Shown: positions 35,481 to 47,949 of the stretch, piece by piece
Layout: every line of letters begins with the position of its first letter
Numbering within the stretch: the stretch's first letter is position 1
Assembly: GCF_964355755.1 (NCBI RefSeq)
Contig: NC_092672.1
Location: 868,001-932,000 of the forward strand
Length of the DNA: 64,000 nucleotides
Direction of reading: 5' to 3'
Source: Antedon mediterranea
Lineage: Eukaryota; Echinodermata; Crinoidea; Comatulida; Antedonidae
Made by a program: the position numbers and the translations under genes
The notes under the pieces: generated by a model
The model's input: only the letters and a program-made list of their open reading frames with translations
Database searches by the model: none
Told to the model about the DNA's origin: nothing

Positions 35481-37617
35481 ATGCAGTTTCATTACGACGA
35501 CTTATTTTCTAGAATCAACTTCCAAACATGTATTATTGGAATTACAATGTTGTTGTTTCTTGTGTATATTACAAGGGATCTACGTCGTAATCTGCTACCG
35601 GGACCATGGGGGGTTCCCGTCCTTGGTATAATGCCGTTTTTGGGAAGCCAACCACAAAAGACACTGATGAGATATTCTCGCAAGTATGGTCCAGTGTTTT
35701 CAGGATATCTTGGCAGCAGACTGGTGGTTTTCGTCAATGATTACAAGACAATTAGGCAAATGTTTGCTAAATCGGGAGATATATTTAATGATCGTTCGAA
35801 ACAACTTCTTTTGATGGACGAAATAGGTCACGGAAAAGGTAACTAATAACAGAGATCATGCTTTAATTGGTATTTTGTTTTTTTAAAGCTGTTTTATGTA
35901 TTTGTTTTGTGATGTTAGTCGCCTTGCTAAAAGCGACATAGATTTTATTAAGCATAAGGTCATGTAATATCAGATTATCATCCTTAAATTTGTTTTGTTT
36001 TTGCCCAAAAACGAACTAATAATCTCATAATTTGTATTTACTTTAGGATTGGTAAATGGGTATTTGCATCTCCAATTAAAAGAAAAAAGAAGATTTCTCA
36101 TAAAAACATTTCGAAGTTTCGGGATGGGTAAATCAACTTTTGAAAATACAATTGTACACGAACTAGAATACCTGAAAAGTAAACTGATAGAAGTAGCTGA
36201 TACGTCAGTTGCCTACGACCCTAAACATATCATTGCAAACGCCGTTTCAAACATCACATGTGGAATAGTTTTCGGAAATCGTTACAAGTACGACGATCCA
36301 AAGTTCAAACGATTTCTAAGGAAAATGGACGCACTTTTTGAAGCGATAAGCCTGTCAACTGGTCTGAACTTTCTACCAATCTTAAGATATATTCCCGTGA
36401 GCGGTTGGAAAACGGCAATAAAAAACATTGATACGATTATGAATGAATTAATTAAAGTTGAATTGAAAGAGCATACAGAAACCATTGACTTCAACAATCC
36501 ACGTGACTTCATCGATGAGTTTTTAAAAGCAAAATCTGAACTTGAAAACGCTGACGAGAATACTGACGCATTTGACAATGAATCGGCCGAACAGATTGTT
36601 CTGGAACTTTTTATCGGTGGAACTGAAACAACCGCATCAACTTTAAAATGGGCAATTCTGTACTTAGCTCTTAATCCTGACATCCAGGCTAAGGTGTATG
36701 ACGAAATTGAATCAGTGTGCGGACAGACCAATCCTCCAACTTTGAAAGACCGACCGAAACTTGTGTACACTGAGGCAGTGATGATGGAAGTGACCCGTAT
36801 CCGACCCGTTGCTCCATTAGGTAAATAATAATCGTTTTGTATTGTACCTGAACATTTATTCTTATTAATTGGGTATCAGTACCACAGTATATTTAAGGTC
36901 AACATTAGATATTTCATATCATGCATGTTTTAATGTAAACGTTGAAATTAATATATAAATACTTTATTGCAATTTATAGAACAAAAATGTGAAATACGAA
37001 TTGAAGTTGAACAATTCAGCAAATTAGGAAAAATTAAGAATAATAATAAGAATAATATAAGTTATAAACATGGGAAATAATAATAATAAATAAATTTACA
37101 CACACTGTTTTATATACAGGTCTCCCCCATGCTGTTCTACACGATACGTACTATGAGGGGCATTTTATACCAAAAGGTACAACCGTTATACAAAATTTAT
37201 GGGCAGTGATGCATGACCAAACCACATGGCATGAACCAGAGAAATTTAAACCAGAACGATTTATTGATGAAAAAAGTAATCTAATCAAAATTGAACAGTT
37301 AATCCCATTCTCAGTTGGTAGGTTATTTCTTTTCAGTACCTAAAATGTGTAAGCCTAGTTTTAGAACTATAATAGAAGAAATCTCTTTTATTAGTCTGCT
37401 GCAGACAAGTATAACTAATATGATTTTTGTTATAGGTCGCCGTTCATGCCCAGGAGAGCAATTAGCACGTATAAATCTGTATTTGTTCTTCACACACTTA
37501 GTTCATCAGTTCAAGTTTGAATTACCTCCAGACAAGCCGAGACCAACAACAGAACCACATGTTGGAGCAACCTTATCTCCCAAGCCATATCAACTGATAA
37601 TCACCAACAGAAATTAA
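35481..37617 (+). CDS. CYP-C: CYP2-clan P450, chimera of CYP-E 5' end and CYP-A body
   Basis: Exons 35481-35838, 36047-36820, 37120-37317 and 37436-37617 total 1512 nt (503 aa plus TAA). The start ATGCAGTTTCAT matches CYP-E's first codons. Motifs: membrane anchor with GITMLLFLVYI, LPGPWGVPVLG, I-helix GGTETT (CYP-A has AGTETT), EVTR, FKPERF and FSVGRRSCPGEQLA (Cys about 448). Upstream DNA and the first about 90 nt of exon 1 match CYP-E. From the proline hinge onward exons and introns match CYP-A almost base for base. It is probably active, since the frame is fully open and all key residues are present. The Ala-to-Gly change in the I-helix oxygen groove could affect activity modestly. Substrate unknown. 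Confidence 0.94.
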
Positions 37618-37681
37618 ATCAAGATTAAGCAACTGAAATTATAACCCACCTGAGTAGATTCTTTTCATTTGATTGGAATGA

Positions 37682-37730
37682 CGTTATCACCCAAGCCATA
37701 TCAACTGATAATCACAAATCAAAATTAGAT
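37682..37730 (+). pseudogene. Duplicated C-terminal fragment of P450 exon 4
   Basis: The same relic as at 22512-22559, with independent substitutions. It lies just after the CYP-C stop codon. Confidence 0.75.
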
Positions 37731-37834
37731 TGTAATAATAATAATAATAATAATAATATTCCAACTAGCAGTGACCTTAATATGTAGTTTTAAACTAATT
37801 CTCATGGGATGAGTAAGTAAAAACTGGTGTATTA

Positions 37835-38974
37835 TCTATATATAAATTTACGTAAGGGTAAAATTCGGTAAATCGCGCGTTATTTTTAGAATGTTTACTC
37901 GATGGTATATATAAAGTTGGTTAGAATCTCGGTAAAACGAATTTTAATTATTTAGGTTCAACGATTTGCCCCAAATAGGTGTATTTTCCGATCGTGGTAT
38001 ACACTGTCTAATAGATGGCCTCTTGAAAAATACCTGTACACAATAATACGAGGATGCTTCGCATTTTCCTATCTCCTCTTACGATAATTGTTTTCAATAG
38101 CTGAAAACCGGTTGAACAGCTCGAGTACAGTATCATAATGTTGAAGACAGGCCGATTTTCTTTAAAAAATACTATTTTGATAGATTTAATATACGTTTAT
38201 ACAAATGTATTGATTTGCGATGAATGAAACATTCAAATCCCTCAGACTCCCAGTTTGTAGGTAAATTTATGAGCCCTTGGTTTAACACAAGTAGTTAAAT
38301 TTGGAGAATAAACTTAAAACTGAGATGCAATACTTTGACAATATTGTAAATACGTATTAACCATTTTTGGTCGCCATTTGAATCGAAATTTTCTTAATGT
38401 GAATGTGGTTACTGTTAGAAATATAAACACATACAAAGAACATTTATTACTGTGATTGTGGGTAGGCTCTACTGCTGGATATATAAACACATAATATACA
38501 AATAAAAACTGTATTACTGACAGCTGCTTCTCAACGTTTGTATTAATTAATAATTATAAAAAAATCTAAACGTCGTAGTGGTGTCTCGTTACATGTACTT
38601 TACTATTTCAATCGACTATAACAGGGACAGTTTTAAAAAAGTATTAAATCGTAAATGTTTACTATGTTTAGTGGTATATTATTGATAGGCCTATAAAACA
38701 TTTAAAACAATATTTCGTTACTGAGTGGATAGAGAATATATTTAAAAATTGTTCTTCCCATCTTCTTCCCCATCCCTCAACTCTAATGTTATATACAAAA
38801 CACAAATTGGGTTTGTTTAAATGAGACTCATTTTTAAGACAAATTTCTCCTTCGGAAAACGACAATGTACTATAGTCCTGCGGTACGTACATTTGAAATC
38901 GCCAGTTTTTTTACGCTGAAATTACTGTGTATTCGAAAACCATCTGTGGACACTACCTAGATGTAGAGATCTAG
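37835..38974 (+). mobile_element. Helitron-like element, copy 2 (about 1.14 kb)
   Basis: TCTATATATAAATTTACG at the start and GATCTAG at the end, between A and T. It was duplicated together with CYP-C, is about 150 bp shorter than copy 1 through internal deletions, and carries no genes. Confidence 0.7.
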
Positions 38975-39739
38975 TTTATAGAATAAATAAATAAATCGAA
39001 TAGTAATTGTGATGGTAAGTTGTTTTTTATTTTGATTTTTTTGCTTTAAGCGGTGAAACCTATTATTTCCACATTTCGAAAATGTTCAATGTAAAAACAC
39101 CAGAAGAATTCAAATAAAAAATAGTATCATTAGCAATATGGAATGGAATATATTTAATTCTTTGAATAGAATATATATTTATCAAACAATAGATGTAAAA
39201 ATAAATCATTAAAAACACCTTATTGTAAATATAATTATAATATAAAATTAATTACTAAAATGACAACATATGGAAGGATAACAAAAACAAAATCACAATT
39301 TTATTAATAAGCGACTTCGATAACTCTAGAGGGCGCCTTTTTAGTCCAGCGCGACGATGTAAATTTATAATCATCGCGCTGGCCTAGAGAGGCCTAGATG
39401 GATCGCGACGACTCATGTAAATTTATATCATCGCGCTGGCCTGCGATGATAAGTTAATGCGTCATAGAACCTTTATAAATATAAATCAACTAAATGACAT
39501 AGTGAATGTCCATGGAGGACCGGCCTTTGGGTTAATTTGGGCATTGAATGTCCCTTAATTACCGAAGGTGGTGCACGGGGAGATTTATTCTATGGACATA
39601 TAATAATATTATGAACCCACATGTTCACCCCACATACTATTTACAATACAGTAGGTCTATTGTAGCCCCAACATAGAGAACCCAAACAATCGACCCTTGG
39701 GTTCATTTGGGCAAATCCATAATATAAATGTTCTTTAAA

Positions 39740-41946
39740 ATGGACCTGAAATGGAATTTCGATTTTCAAGAAATTCACACATGTTATTTAAATGTATCGA
39801 ATTAACACAAACCCATACAAATAAAAACAAAATGTATAGTATTTTGAGTAAAAACGAAATTTTAAGATACCATGGTAAATTAGCGAAAATTACTCACGCC
39901 ATTGCAATATTCTATTTCAACGGCCGTCGGAAGCCTCTATATTCACGACGTCACATACACACGATGATATCGAGAGCGTGTATGCCGCCCGATAGTCAGT
40001 GAATGATCGACGGCCTGGGAAGATACGCGAAGCGTTGACACTAATACTAATTTATTCAATATCTAATGTTGTTGAAATATAGGTCCCTAAAATGTACTTC
40101 GTTTGTTCTAAAACCCGAATTTAGAAGGCCTACCTCCCAAACCTTTACTAGGCCTAGGCCTAGGCCCCCAATCCAGTGCGCGGAGTCGATCCACCACCCA
40201 CATCATGCGGCGAGGCTCCGTTTCATGTGCATCCAAGGCAGGCCCGTAGCCAGGGGGGGTTTTTATGGTTCAGGCGAACCCCCCCTTTACAGCGAACCCC
40301 CCTTAACCAACTGTGAACCCCCATCCCCGACATGCCCAATACCTCACCCTCATCTCCAAAAATCCTCCAAATACGTGCCCCACAGTACAAAAAATTGTTT
40401 GTAAATTGAAAAATTCGTAAACTTGTTCGTGAACCTTCTTCTCTGTATGAGCGTCAACTAGTGATACGTGTCTGTAAATTTCTAAAAGCTGCAAATGAAT
40501 TTCCGATTATTTTAACCTGAAAAATAAATGTTTGGTCCCTGCATGTAACATGATATTGACGCGTCTCATAGCGAGCTGGCGCACGAACGATTCGTACAAA
40601 GGACACCGCCAGACAACTGCGTACCTATAATTGTTTAGATCACTGGCAGTCAGGCAGCATGCATAAAGTATATAGCCTTCCGACCTACATCAGTATTTAT
40701 GTGTGACTATGAAGTATAATGTATCATAGAGGATTATAGTGAATATTAATATTTTACACTATAATATCTATGGTATCAAGTACTGACGGAGTTCACATTA
40801 TGGCATCCGATTATTTTTTTCTAGACCACCAGCCGATACGTACTAAAATGTATCAATATCACCTATTTACATATTTATATTCCTCAACAAATTGCTGTAA
40901 ATAAATATTATAGATAGAGCTAGCAAATAGCATTTGCCTTCACCCAGTGTGCTTTTTTCGGGGCTGCTCCTAGATATACGTTTGCATTGAACTTGAACGC
41001 AAAACAAAATACGGAGTAAATGATCAAACAATCGGCGGTTCCGCACAGAGCACGCGCATCTAACATACGGCAACAAATAGTTATCGTCATTTAAATTATC
41101 GACGTGTTTGAGGAGGAGGAAAAAAGTATGATCTTTTTGCTCATTGGTTATATAGCATGCTGCACGAGAGTGTCTTTTCCGGCCATCTAGGGGTGTCATT
41201 TAACAAAATTCGCTTCGCATCAGGCTGGGTGAGAGGGGGGGGGGGGGGGTTGTCCCAAATATTAAGTGTCCGAACCCCCCCTTGACAGATCCTGGCTACG
41301 GCCCTGCAAGGACCAAAGCGATATCAACAACTTGCTGCGCTCATTGTCAAGCCAAAGTAAAATATGAATAAAATTCGTTTTCGAACTGCCTGATTCGTGA
41401 CAAATAAATTATCATCTCATATTACTAATTTAATTCTGCTAAACTAAAAACTAAAGAAACTAACACATTTTAGCAGTATAAATTACAAACGATACAAAAT
41501 ACACGAACGGAAAATATGGATACGCATCATTGCGCACGGAGCTGTATCCCGGACAACGTTGCCAGGCCAACTTCAGTATTGCCAGAAAAAACCCGTTGAT
41601 TTTAAGATTTTAAATCGTCATTTACTCGATGAATAACCGTTTATACGGTAATAATTTTATCTAAAAAAATTCTAAATACGTTTCTGCAAATTCACAAGCA
41701 TTTTTTAGAAAATACTCCATAGATTTCAAGAGTTATAGCCAAAAAACTGCAAATTGTCCATTGGAGGGATAGGAATATATTCGCAAAGTGACGTCACCCG
41801 CGAATTTTTGATTTTTTATTTTCAAATGGGGCTTTCCCCAAAAGGGCCAATTTATATTTTGTAACAATATACATTCTAGCAACACTTAATAGCCCCCAAA
41901 ACATCATTCTAAAATGAAAAAAATCGAAAATCCATTTCAGGTCCAT
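39740..41946. mobile_element. 2.2-kb TIR element, private to unit 2
   Basis: Left ATGGACCTGAAATGGA, right TCCATTTCAGGTCCAT. The inverted match extends about 26 bp with one mismatch. It is flanked by TTTAAA on both sides (or TTAA if the ends are shifted by one base). The empty site exists in unit 1 at about 25519 (TTCTTCAAAGATC). No transposase is recognised, and it contains a second element (40239-41306). Confidence 0.85.
40239..41306. mobile_element. 1.07-kb TIR element nested in the 39740 element
   Basis: Ends CAGGCCCGTAGCCAGG and CCTGGCTACGGCCCTG, flanked by the 5-bp direct repeat CAAGG. Next to each end there are G/C homopolymer runs and GAACCCCCC motifs. An open frame on the minus strand (41199-40867) shows no recognised domain. 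Confidence 0.8.
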
Positions 41947-44591
41947 TTTAAAGATCAAGGGTGCACATTTAGTTTCATTCCATATGGTTAAATCTGTTTA
42001 CCCCATTTTAATTTTTAATACAGGGCCTTATGTAGCGGACCACATAGAGATCCCAAAAGGGTCCTTAGAGGGTTCATATTTGGGTAAGTCCTTATGGGTT
42101 ATTATAGAATTCTGTGTGTACAGGAAACTTTTTCCTGTATGGGCCAGCCTATTGTGACCAAATGTTTGACCGATTTCGATTACACAGAGCCGGTATGACC
42201 CATAGAGAACAGAAAAGATCTGATCCTATATAAGGATCCCATGTGAGATTATTCGGAAAACTTTATAGGTTTTTTCATGAAGAGAATGTACCCTTTCCCC
42301 ACCCCTACCATATAGGCTCGTTGTACAGTATTTAAAAGGTCAATACTCACAAAAGTTATTTTTCAAACATTATAATCCATTAGAGTGAATATAAGTATCT
42401 ATTATTATTATAAACAACAATGTTCGCCTAGTATCAACTATTTTTTTTATTTAGATGAGAAAAGTGGGTCAAATGTTAATACACACAAAATACATGTTCC
42501 AGTCATTTTTTGAAAACATTTTGCATTATGACATGTATAAACATATACATTGCGAACAATTTGACACCAAAACTGGCTCCCTACGACAAATATTTATTAT
42601 TTATTTATTGATTTATATTATCAAAGAGAATAAATTTATGTCAAAGGTCAATAACCATACTTCCGATCATTTTCAAGCAAGATCTTCTGTTAAACTGAAT
42701 ATAAACATATATCTTGGGAACAATTTGCACCTAGTTTTAATTTTCTCCGACCTGCCGTTACTTAGATATGACGAAGAGAGGTCAAAGGTCAAAATTGCTA
42801 AAAATGGGGGTTTCCTGTCAATTTTACATTCTGTTATAACCATATACATTGTGAACAATTTGACACCAAAATTAACTCAATATGTCTAGTAAATCCAGAG
42901 ATATAGCATGTTTGCATGAAAATAGCGGCCATTTTGTTTATGCTAATTACGCAAATTGCTCAATGCAATGCAGTCAAAAAATTCTTCATTCTGATGATAT
43001 CTAGAAGCAAAATCCATAAAAAAAAAACTATAAAAAACATTGCAAGGTTAAACCCCTTGGCTGACTGGTTCTTGGGAAACTCTCGCCTCCAACCGTACAT
43101 CCTGGCGTTCTAAATTGGTAACTAGTCACCATTTATCTGCCAATGCATATGTTGCTGAATGTGAAAGGCTTCGCAGTATCCGTCACCAACAGAGTAGCTA
43201 AAAACCTAATTGCAGATGCTGAATACAAATAGTTTAACAAATAAAAGAACCCAACAGACTCATCCGTAGCAGAGAAGTACTTAGCTTAATTAAATAATAT
43301 TTTGGACCTGGGGGTTATCGTCTGCCATGACGGGATTGGGCCATATAGTAGATATTAATTGTGTTTTATTTTTTCATATTATTTAGAGAGCATATTTATT
43401 TGAATATACATGTTACCACATTACAACCAAACAATATATGCCTTCACGAATAAACTCCTCCTATACATGGAATCCAGGGATGTGATACTACATCCCACCT
43501 ATCCGGTATAGGAAAAGGGGTGCTTACAATGGAAAAGGTGTGCTTCTGTTAAACCAAACTTCTCTTAAAAGGAAATTTGCATTGGTAGCTATATACTGTA
43601 TAAAGGGAACTATGAAGACTTTGGACAACCTAAATTATTGAAGGTTCTGTGAGAAATTAGCAAAAAGCAAAATTAATATAATAAATAAAATATATTCACC
43701 AACAACTAATGCTGCAACTATTTCCATGATACAGCAGTGGATACTCTTAATGACGTGATATGTGTCCACTGACGACGACACTACCACTGTTTGTGAAGAA
43801 TGTCACGGCATCAGCACATGCTCAATTTCTATCTATAGACAGAGGATGATAACCTGAAAATGAAAGTGAATGGATAAATAGATGGCAAGATTGTAGTTTA
43901 TTGTTGTCACAGACTACAATGTAAATGAACTAAGTTTTAGTAGAGACAGTGGTCATATGCATTATAATGCATATGACTATGTTGTCTATTATTATAACCG
44001 TTGTGATATTTTGATACTTAAATTAATATGTATATTGCAGTTGAAATGTTTGAAACTAAGAAATATAAAAGGCACTGTAAAAACAGCTATCAAGTGGTAG
44101 TGGTGTTTATTATCAGTCCGGTTGTATATTTATTATGTTACTCTGTATTTTGCTATATTATCTGTGGAAATAAATGTTATTACTATTCGCAACCAACAAA
44201 ACGGACTGAATTCTGCTTTCGGGCACGCTCTCCAGACTGACCCCATATAAAAAATCTACGATCACTGCTTGATCCTTGTCGAAAAGGAGCCCTTCTCCCC
44301 CTCCCTGCAAAATTCTAGGCTTCCGTGTTACATATTCATTCTGTATTTTGACGTGCTAGCTCATTCGTCTAATAACTCTATTACACGTGTACGTATTTTG
44401 TATGTCCTTATGCTAAAGGTTAATATGTAAAATGGAAATAGGAAGGAAATACATCTTGGTTTGTAAATTACGGTATATGAATAGAGTATCCTGATCAGGC
44501 GTTTATTGTTTGCGTAGACGTCACGTGCTCCGTATTGCAAATTCTGACTATCTGTCACTTGGTCACATTCATTTCTTGGGGTTACGTCAAT

Positions 44592-47268
44592 ATGAACTTT
44601 CTCGATTTATTTTGTGGAATAAACTTCCAAACTAGTATTATTGGAATTACAATGTTGCTGTTTCTTTTGTACATTACAAGGGATCTGCGTCGTAACCTGC
44701 TGCCAGGACCATGGGGACTTCCTGGCCTTAGTATAATTTTATTCATGGGAAGCCAACCACAAAAGACACTGACACGATATTCTAAGAAGTATGGGCCAGT
44801 GTTTTCGGATTATTTTGGAAGCAGACTGGTGGTTTTCGTCAATGATTTCAAGTCCATGAAGCAGATGTTTGTTAAATCGGGAGACACTTTCAATGATCGT
44901 TCGAAACTGCTTATCGTTGACGAAGCGTCTTACGGAAAACGTAACGTATTGACTTATATTGCTTATCTTTCTACAAAACAACATCTAAAAAGATAATGAT
45001 CACCTTTACTATTGGCCTCACATTTTCTTAGACCACCATATTTTGAAAACTCATGTATTCTACTTTGACTCAAGGCGCGAAGCATACAGTATTCCTTCTT
45101 TGACTTGTGTATTTACCCAGCCGAAACAATATAATAATCTCATCATTATGATTTACTTTTTAAGGACTAGCAAGTGGCTATTTGCATCTTCAGTTAAAAG
45201 GGAAAAGAAGGTTTACGATGAAAATATTTCGGAGTTTGGGAATAGGTAAATCAGAATTTGAAACTACTATTGTACACGAACTAGAATACCTGAAAAGTAA
45301 ACTGATAGAAGTAGCTGATACGTCAGTTGAATACGACCCTAAACATAATTATCATTGAAAACGCCGTTTCAAACATCACATGTGGAATCGTCTTTGGAAA
45401 ACGTTACAAGTACGACGATCCAAAATTCAAACGATTTCTCAGTTTAATGTAGGAAAATTTTGAATTATTATTCCAGTCTGCAGTTATGAACTTTCTACCG
45501 GTTTTCAAATATATTCCTAGGAGCGCTTGGAAAACGGTATTGACAAACCTTTATACGATTATGAATGAATTCATTAAAGTTGAATTGAAAGAGCATACAT
45601 AAACCATTGACGTCAACAATCCACGTGATGTTATCGATGAGTTTTTAAAAGCAAAATCTGAACTGGAAAAACGTTGGTGAGAATACTGATGCATTTGACG
45701 ATGAATCGGCCGAACAAGTTGTTGTTGATCTTTTTTTCGCGGGAACTGAAACAACCGCAACATCTTTAAAATGGGCAATTCTGTACTTAGCTCTCTATCC
45801 AGAGATTCAGGCGAAGGTGTATGAAGAAATAATGTCAGTATGTGGACAGACCGACCCTCCAACATATAAGGACCGACCGAAACTTGTTTACACTGAGGCA
45901 GTGATGATGGAAGTGACCCGTATCCGACCGGCCGTTGCTCCATTAGGTAAATCATCGTCTGATTATCTGCGCATCCATAGGCTATACTGTAATGTTTCTG
46001 AGTCTAGTAATATTTAAAAAAAAATAACATGACCAATTGGACAATTTATATACCTGTTATTTTCATTCATCTTTCATAAAAAATATAAAGTCTAGAAATT
46101 AATTACAGCCTAGTCTTAAATTATCGTTTTGAAATACTAGTATTTTTAATGTGTATTGACATTTTTTACATTAATGTTTCCCACAGGTGTGCCGCATGGT
46201 GTTCTGCACGATACGTACTACGAGGGGCATTTTATACCAAAAGGTACAACCGTTATGATGTAGACAGAGCTTTATACTAAATATTTGGGCAGTGATGCAT
46301 GACCAAACCACTTGGCAAGAACCAGACAAATTTAAACCAGAAAGATTTATCGATGAAAAATGTAATCTCATTAAAAGTGAGGAGTTAATTCCATTTTCTA
46401 TTGGTAGGTATTCAACATCAAGTTTATCAAAAGTAGGCCTAATGGTACATGATACATGATAAAGATGTATTATCTCCCTGTAAAATAATGTTTACAATTG
46501 TTGTTGTTGAATATACCATTTTAATGTTACGTAACTATCCACTTTGACCTAAAAATTGATCTAAACAAAACTTATTTACCTGAAAAAACTGTAATTTAAA
46601 GCAAAACAAAATTGTCAAATTGGCTGCCAGCCAATGGATTGGTTGAATTTAACCATTTATTATGTTATTTTATAAATATAAACATTATTTTTTTGTTTTT
46701 TTTTCTATGGAAGTGATTAACTTTATTAAAACTACAAAAATAACCTACAAACGTCTGATTTAATAACCTGATCTAATAATTCATTTGAGAGGACAATACA
46801 CCTTTAATAATCAAACATTCATATAGCGCCAATTAAAAAAAAATGATAAAAAAAAAAGATGTTAATCAAAAATGATGATTCATGATGATACATGACACTA
46901 ATAATGATACATGATAATAATAAAGATTTCTAATCTTTCACTAACGCACCCAAAATTACCCAAGGCGATTTTAATAGCTCCACATGACGAAGCTTACTCA
47001 ATCCAATTCCAATCTAATTTAACAGTGTATTAATTATTACTTAAATTGTATATTATTCTGTCTTTTGCATTTTTATTTCCCAATAGGTCGCCGTGCCTGT
47101 CCAGGGGAGCAATTAGCCCGCATGGAAATGTATCTGTTTTTCACACATTTAATTTATCAGTTCAAGTTTGAATTACCTCCAAACAAGCCGAAACCAACAA
47201 CAGAACCACATGTTGGATTAACGTTATCGCCCAAACCGTATCAACTGATAATCACCAACAGAAATTAA
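44592..47268 (+). pseudogene. CYP-D: P450 pseudogene
   Basis: Exons 44592-44940, 45165-45946, 46187-46403 and 47087-47268. Exon 1 is open, but its last base is C where the other genes have G before GTAAC, turning a Gly codon into Arg. Exon 2 has a 4-nt insertion near 45350, an in-frame TAG at 45450, a TAA at 45600, a 1-nt insertion near 45670 and a 3-nt insertion near 45930. Exon 3 has a 19-nt insertion near 46256. Exon 4 is open with GRRACPGEQLA and the normal C-terminus. Promoter and intron 1 match CYP-B1; exon 2, intron 3 and 3' flank match CYP-B2. Confidence 0.93.
46256..46274. mobile_element. 19-bp remnant resembling a family II TIR end, in CYP-D exon 3
   Basis: The extra bases contain GTAGACAGAGCTTTA, matching the right terminus of the family II elements (GTGTAGACAGAGCTTTA at 16684 and 17892). 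It looks like an excision scar or a truncated insertion. Confidence 0.5.
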
Positions 47269-47339
47269 ATTTTAATAATTGATAATCAGCAAAATATGAT
47301 CATTTAGGTTACAGTTGAAAAATTGTTATACTTTATAAG

Positions 47340-47946
47340 TATACTATACACTATACGATATATAGTATACTGTACACTATATGATATAGTATACTATACA
47401 CTATACGATATAGTATACTATACACTATACGATATAGTATACTATACACTATACGTTATAGTATATTATACACTATACGATATAGTATACTATACACTAT
47501 ACGATATAGGTATACTATACACTATACGATATAGTATACTATACACTATACGATATAGTATACTATACACTATACGATATAGTATACTATACACTATACG
47601 ATATAGTATACTATACACTATACGATATAGTATACTATACACTATACGATATAGTATACTATACACTATACGATATAGTATACTATACACTATACGATAT
47701 AGTATACTATACACTATACGATATAGGTATACTATACACTATACGATATAGTATACTATACACTATACGATATAGTATACTATACACTATACGATATAGT
47801 ATACTATACACTATACGATATAGTATACTATACACTATACGATATAGTATACTATACACTATACGATATAGTATACTATACACTATACGATATAGTATAC
47901 TATACACTATACGATATAGTATACTATACACTATACGATATAGTAT
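47340..47946. repeat. 24-bp minisatellite array 1, about 25 copies
   Basis: Tandem TATACTATACACTATACGAT plus ATAG. The unit is partly self-complementary (TATACTATA, TATAGTATA). Variants with an extra G near 47509 and 47727 shift the period locally. Confidence 0.96.
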
Positions 47947-47949
47947 ATT

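Larger units (their letters stand above)
20405..35567. repeat. Tandem segmental duplication, unit 1
   Basis: From exon 1 of CYP-A to exon 1 of CYP-C. It is collinear with unit 2 (35568 onward) through genes, introns and intergenic DNA, for example 20676-20878 with 35839-36046, 22449-24600 with 37618-39440, 25520-28265 with 41951-44591 and 33660-35480 with 49550-51567. Differences are insertions private to one unit and the B1/B2 rearrangement. Ends are placed in the exon 1 stretch shared by CYP-A, C and E. Confidence 0.88.
37618..44591. other. Long spacer between CYP-C and CYP-D
   Basis: Counterpart of 22449-28265. Contains the exon 4 tail fragment (37682-37730), a Helitron-like copy (37835-38974), a shortened 53-bp repeat (39304-39440), nested TIR elements (39740-41946), anonymous AT-rich repeats (41950-43740) and the CYP-D promoter region. 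No intact gene recognised. Confidence 0.6.

Noticed and set aside
40867-41199. 110-aa minus-strand open frame as a possible transposase
   Set aside because: No recognisable catalytic motif; it lies inside a nested element with non-coding character.
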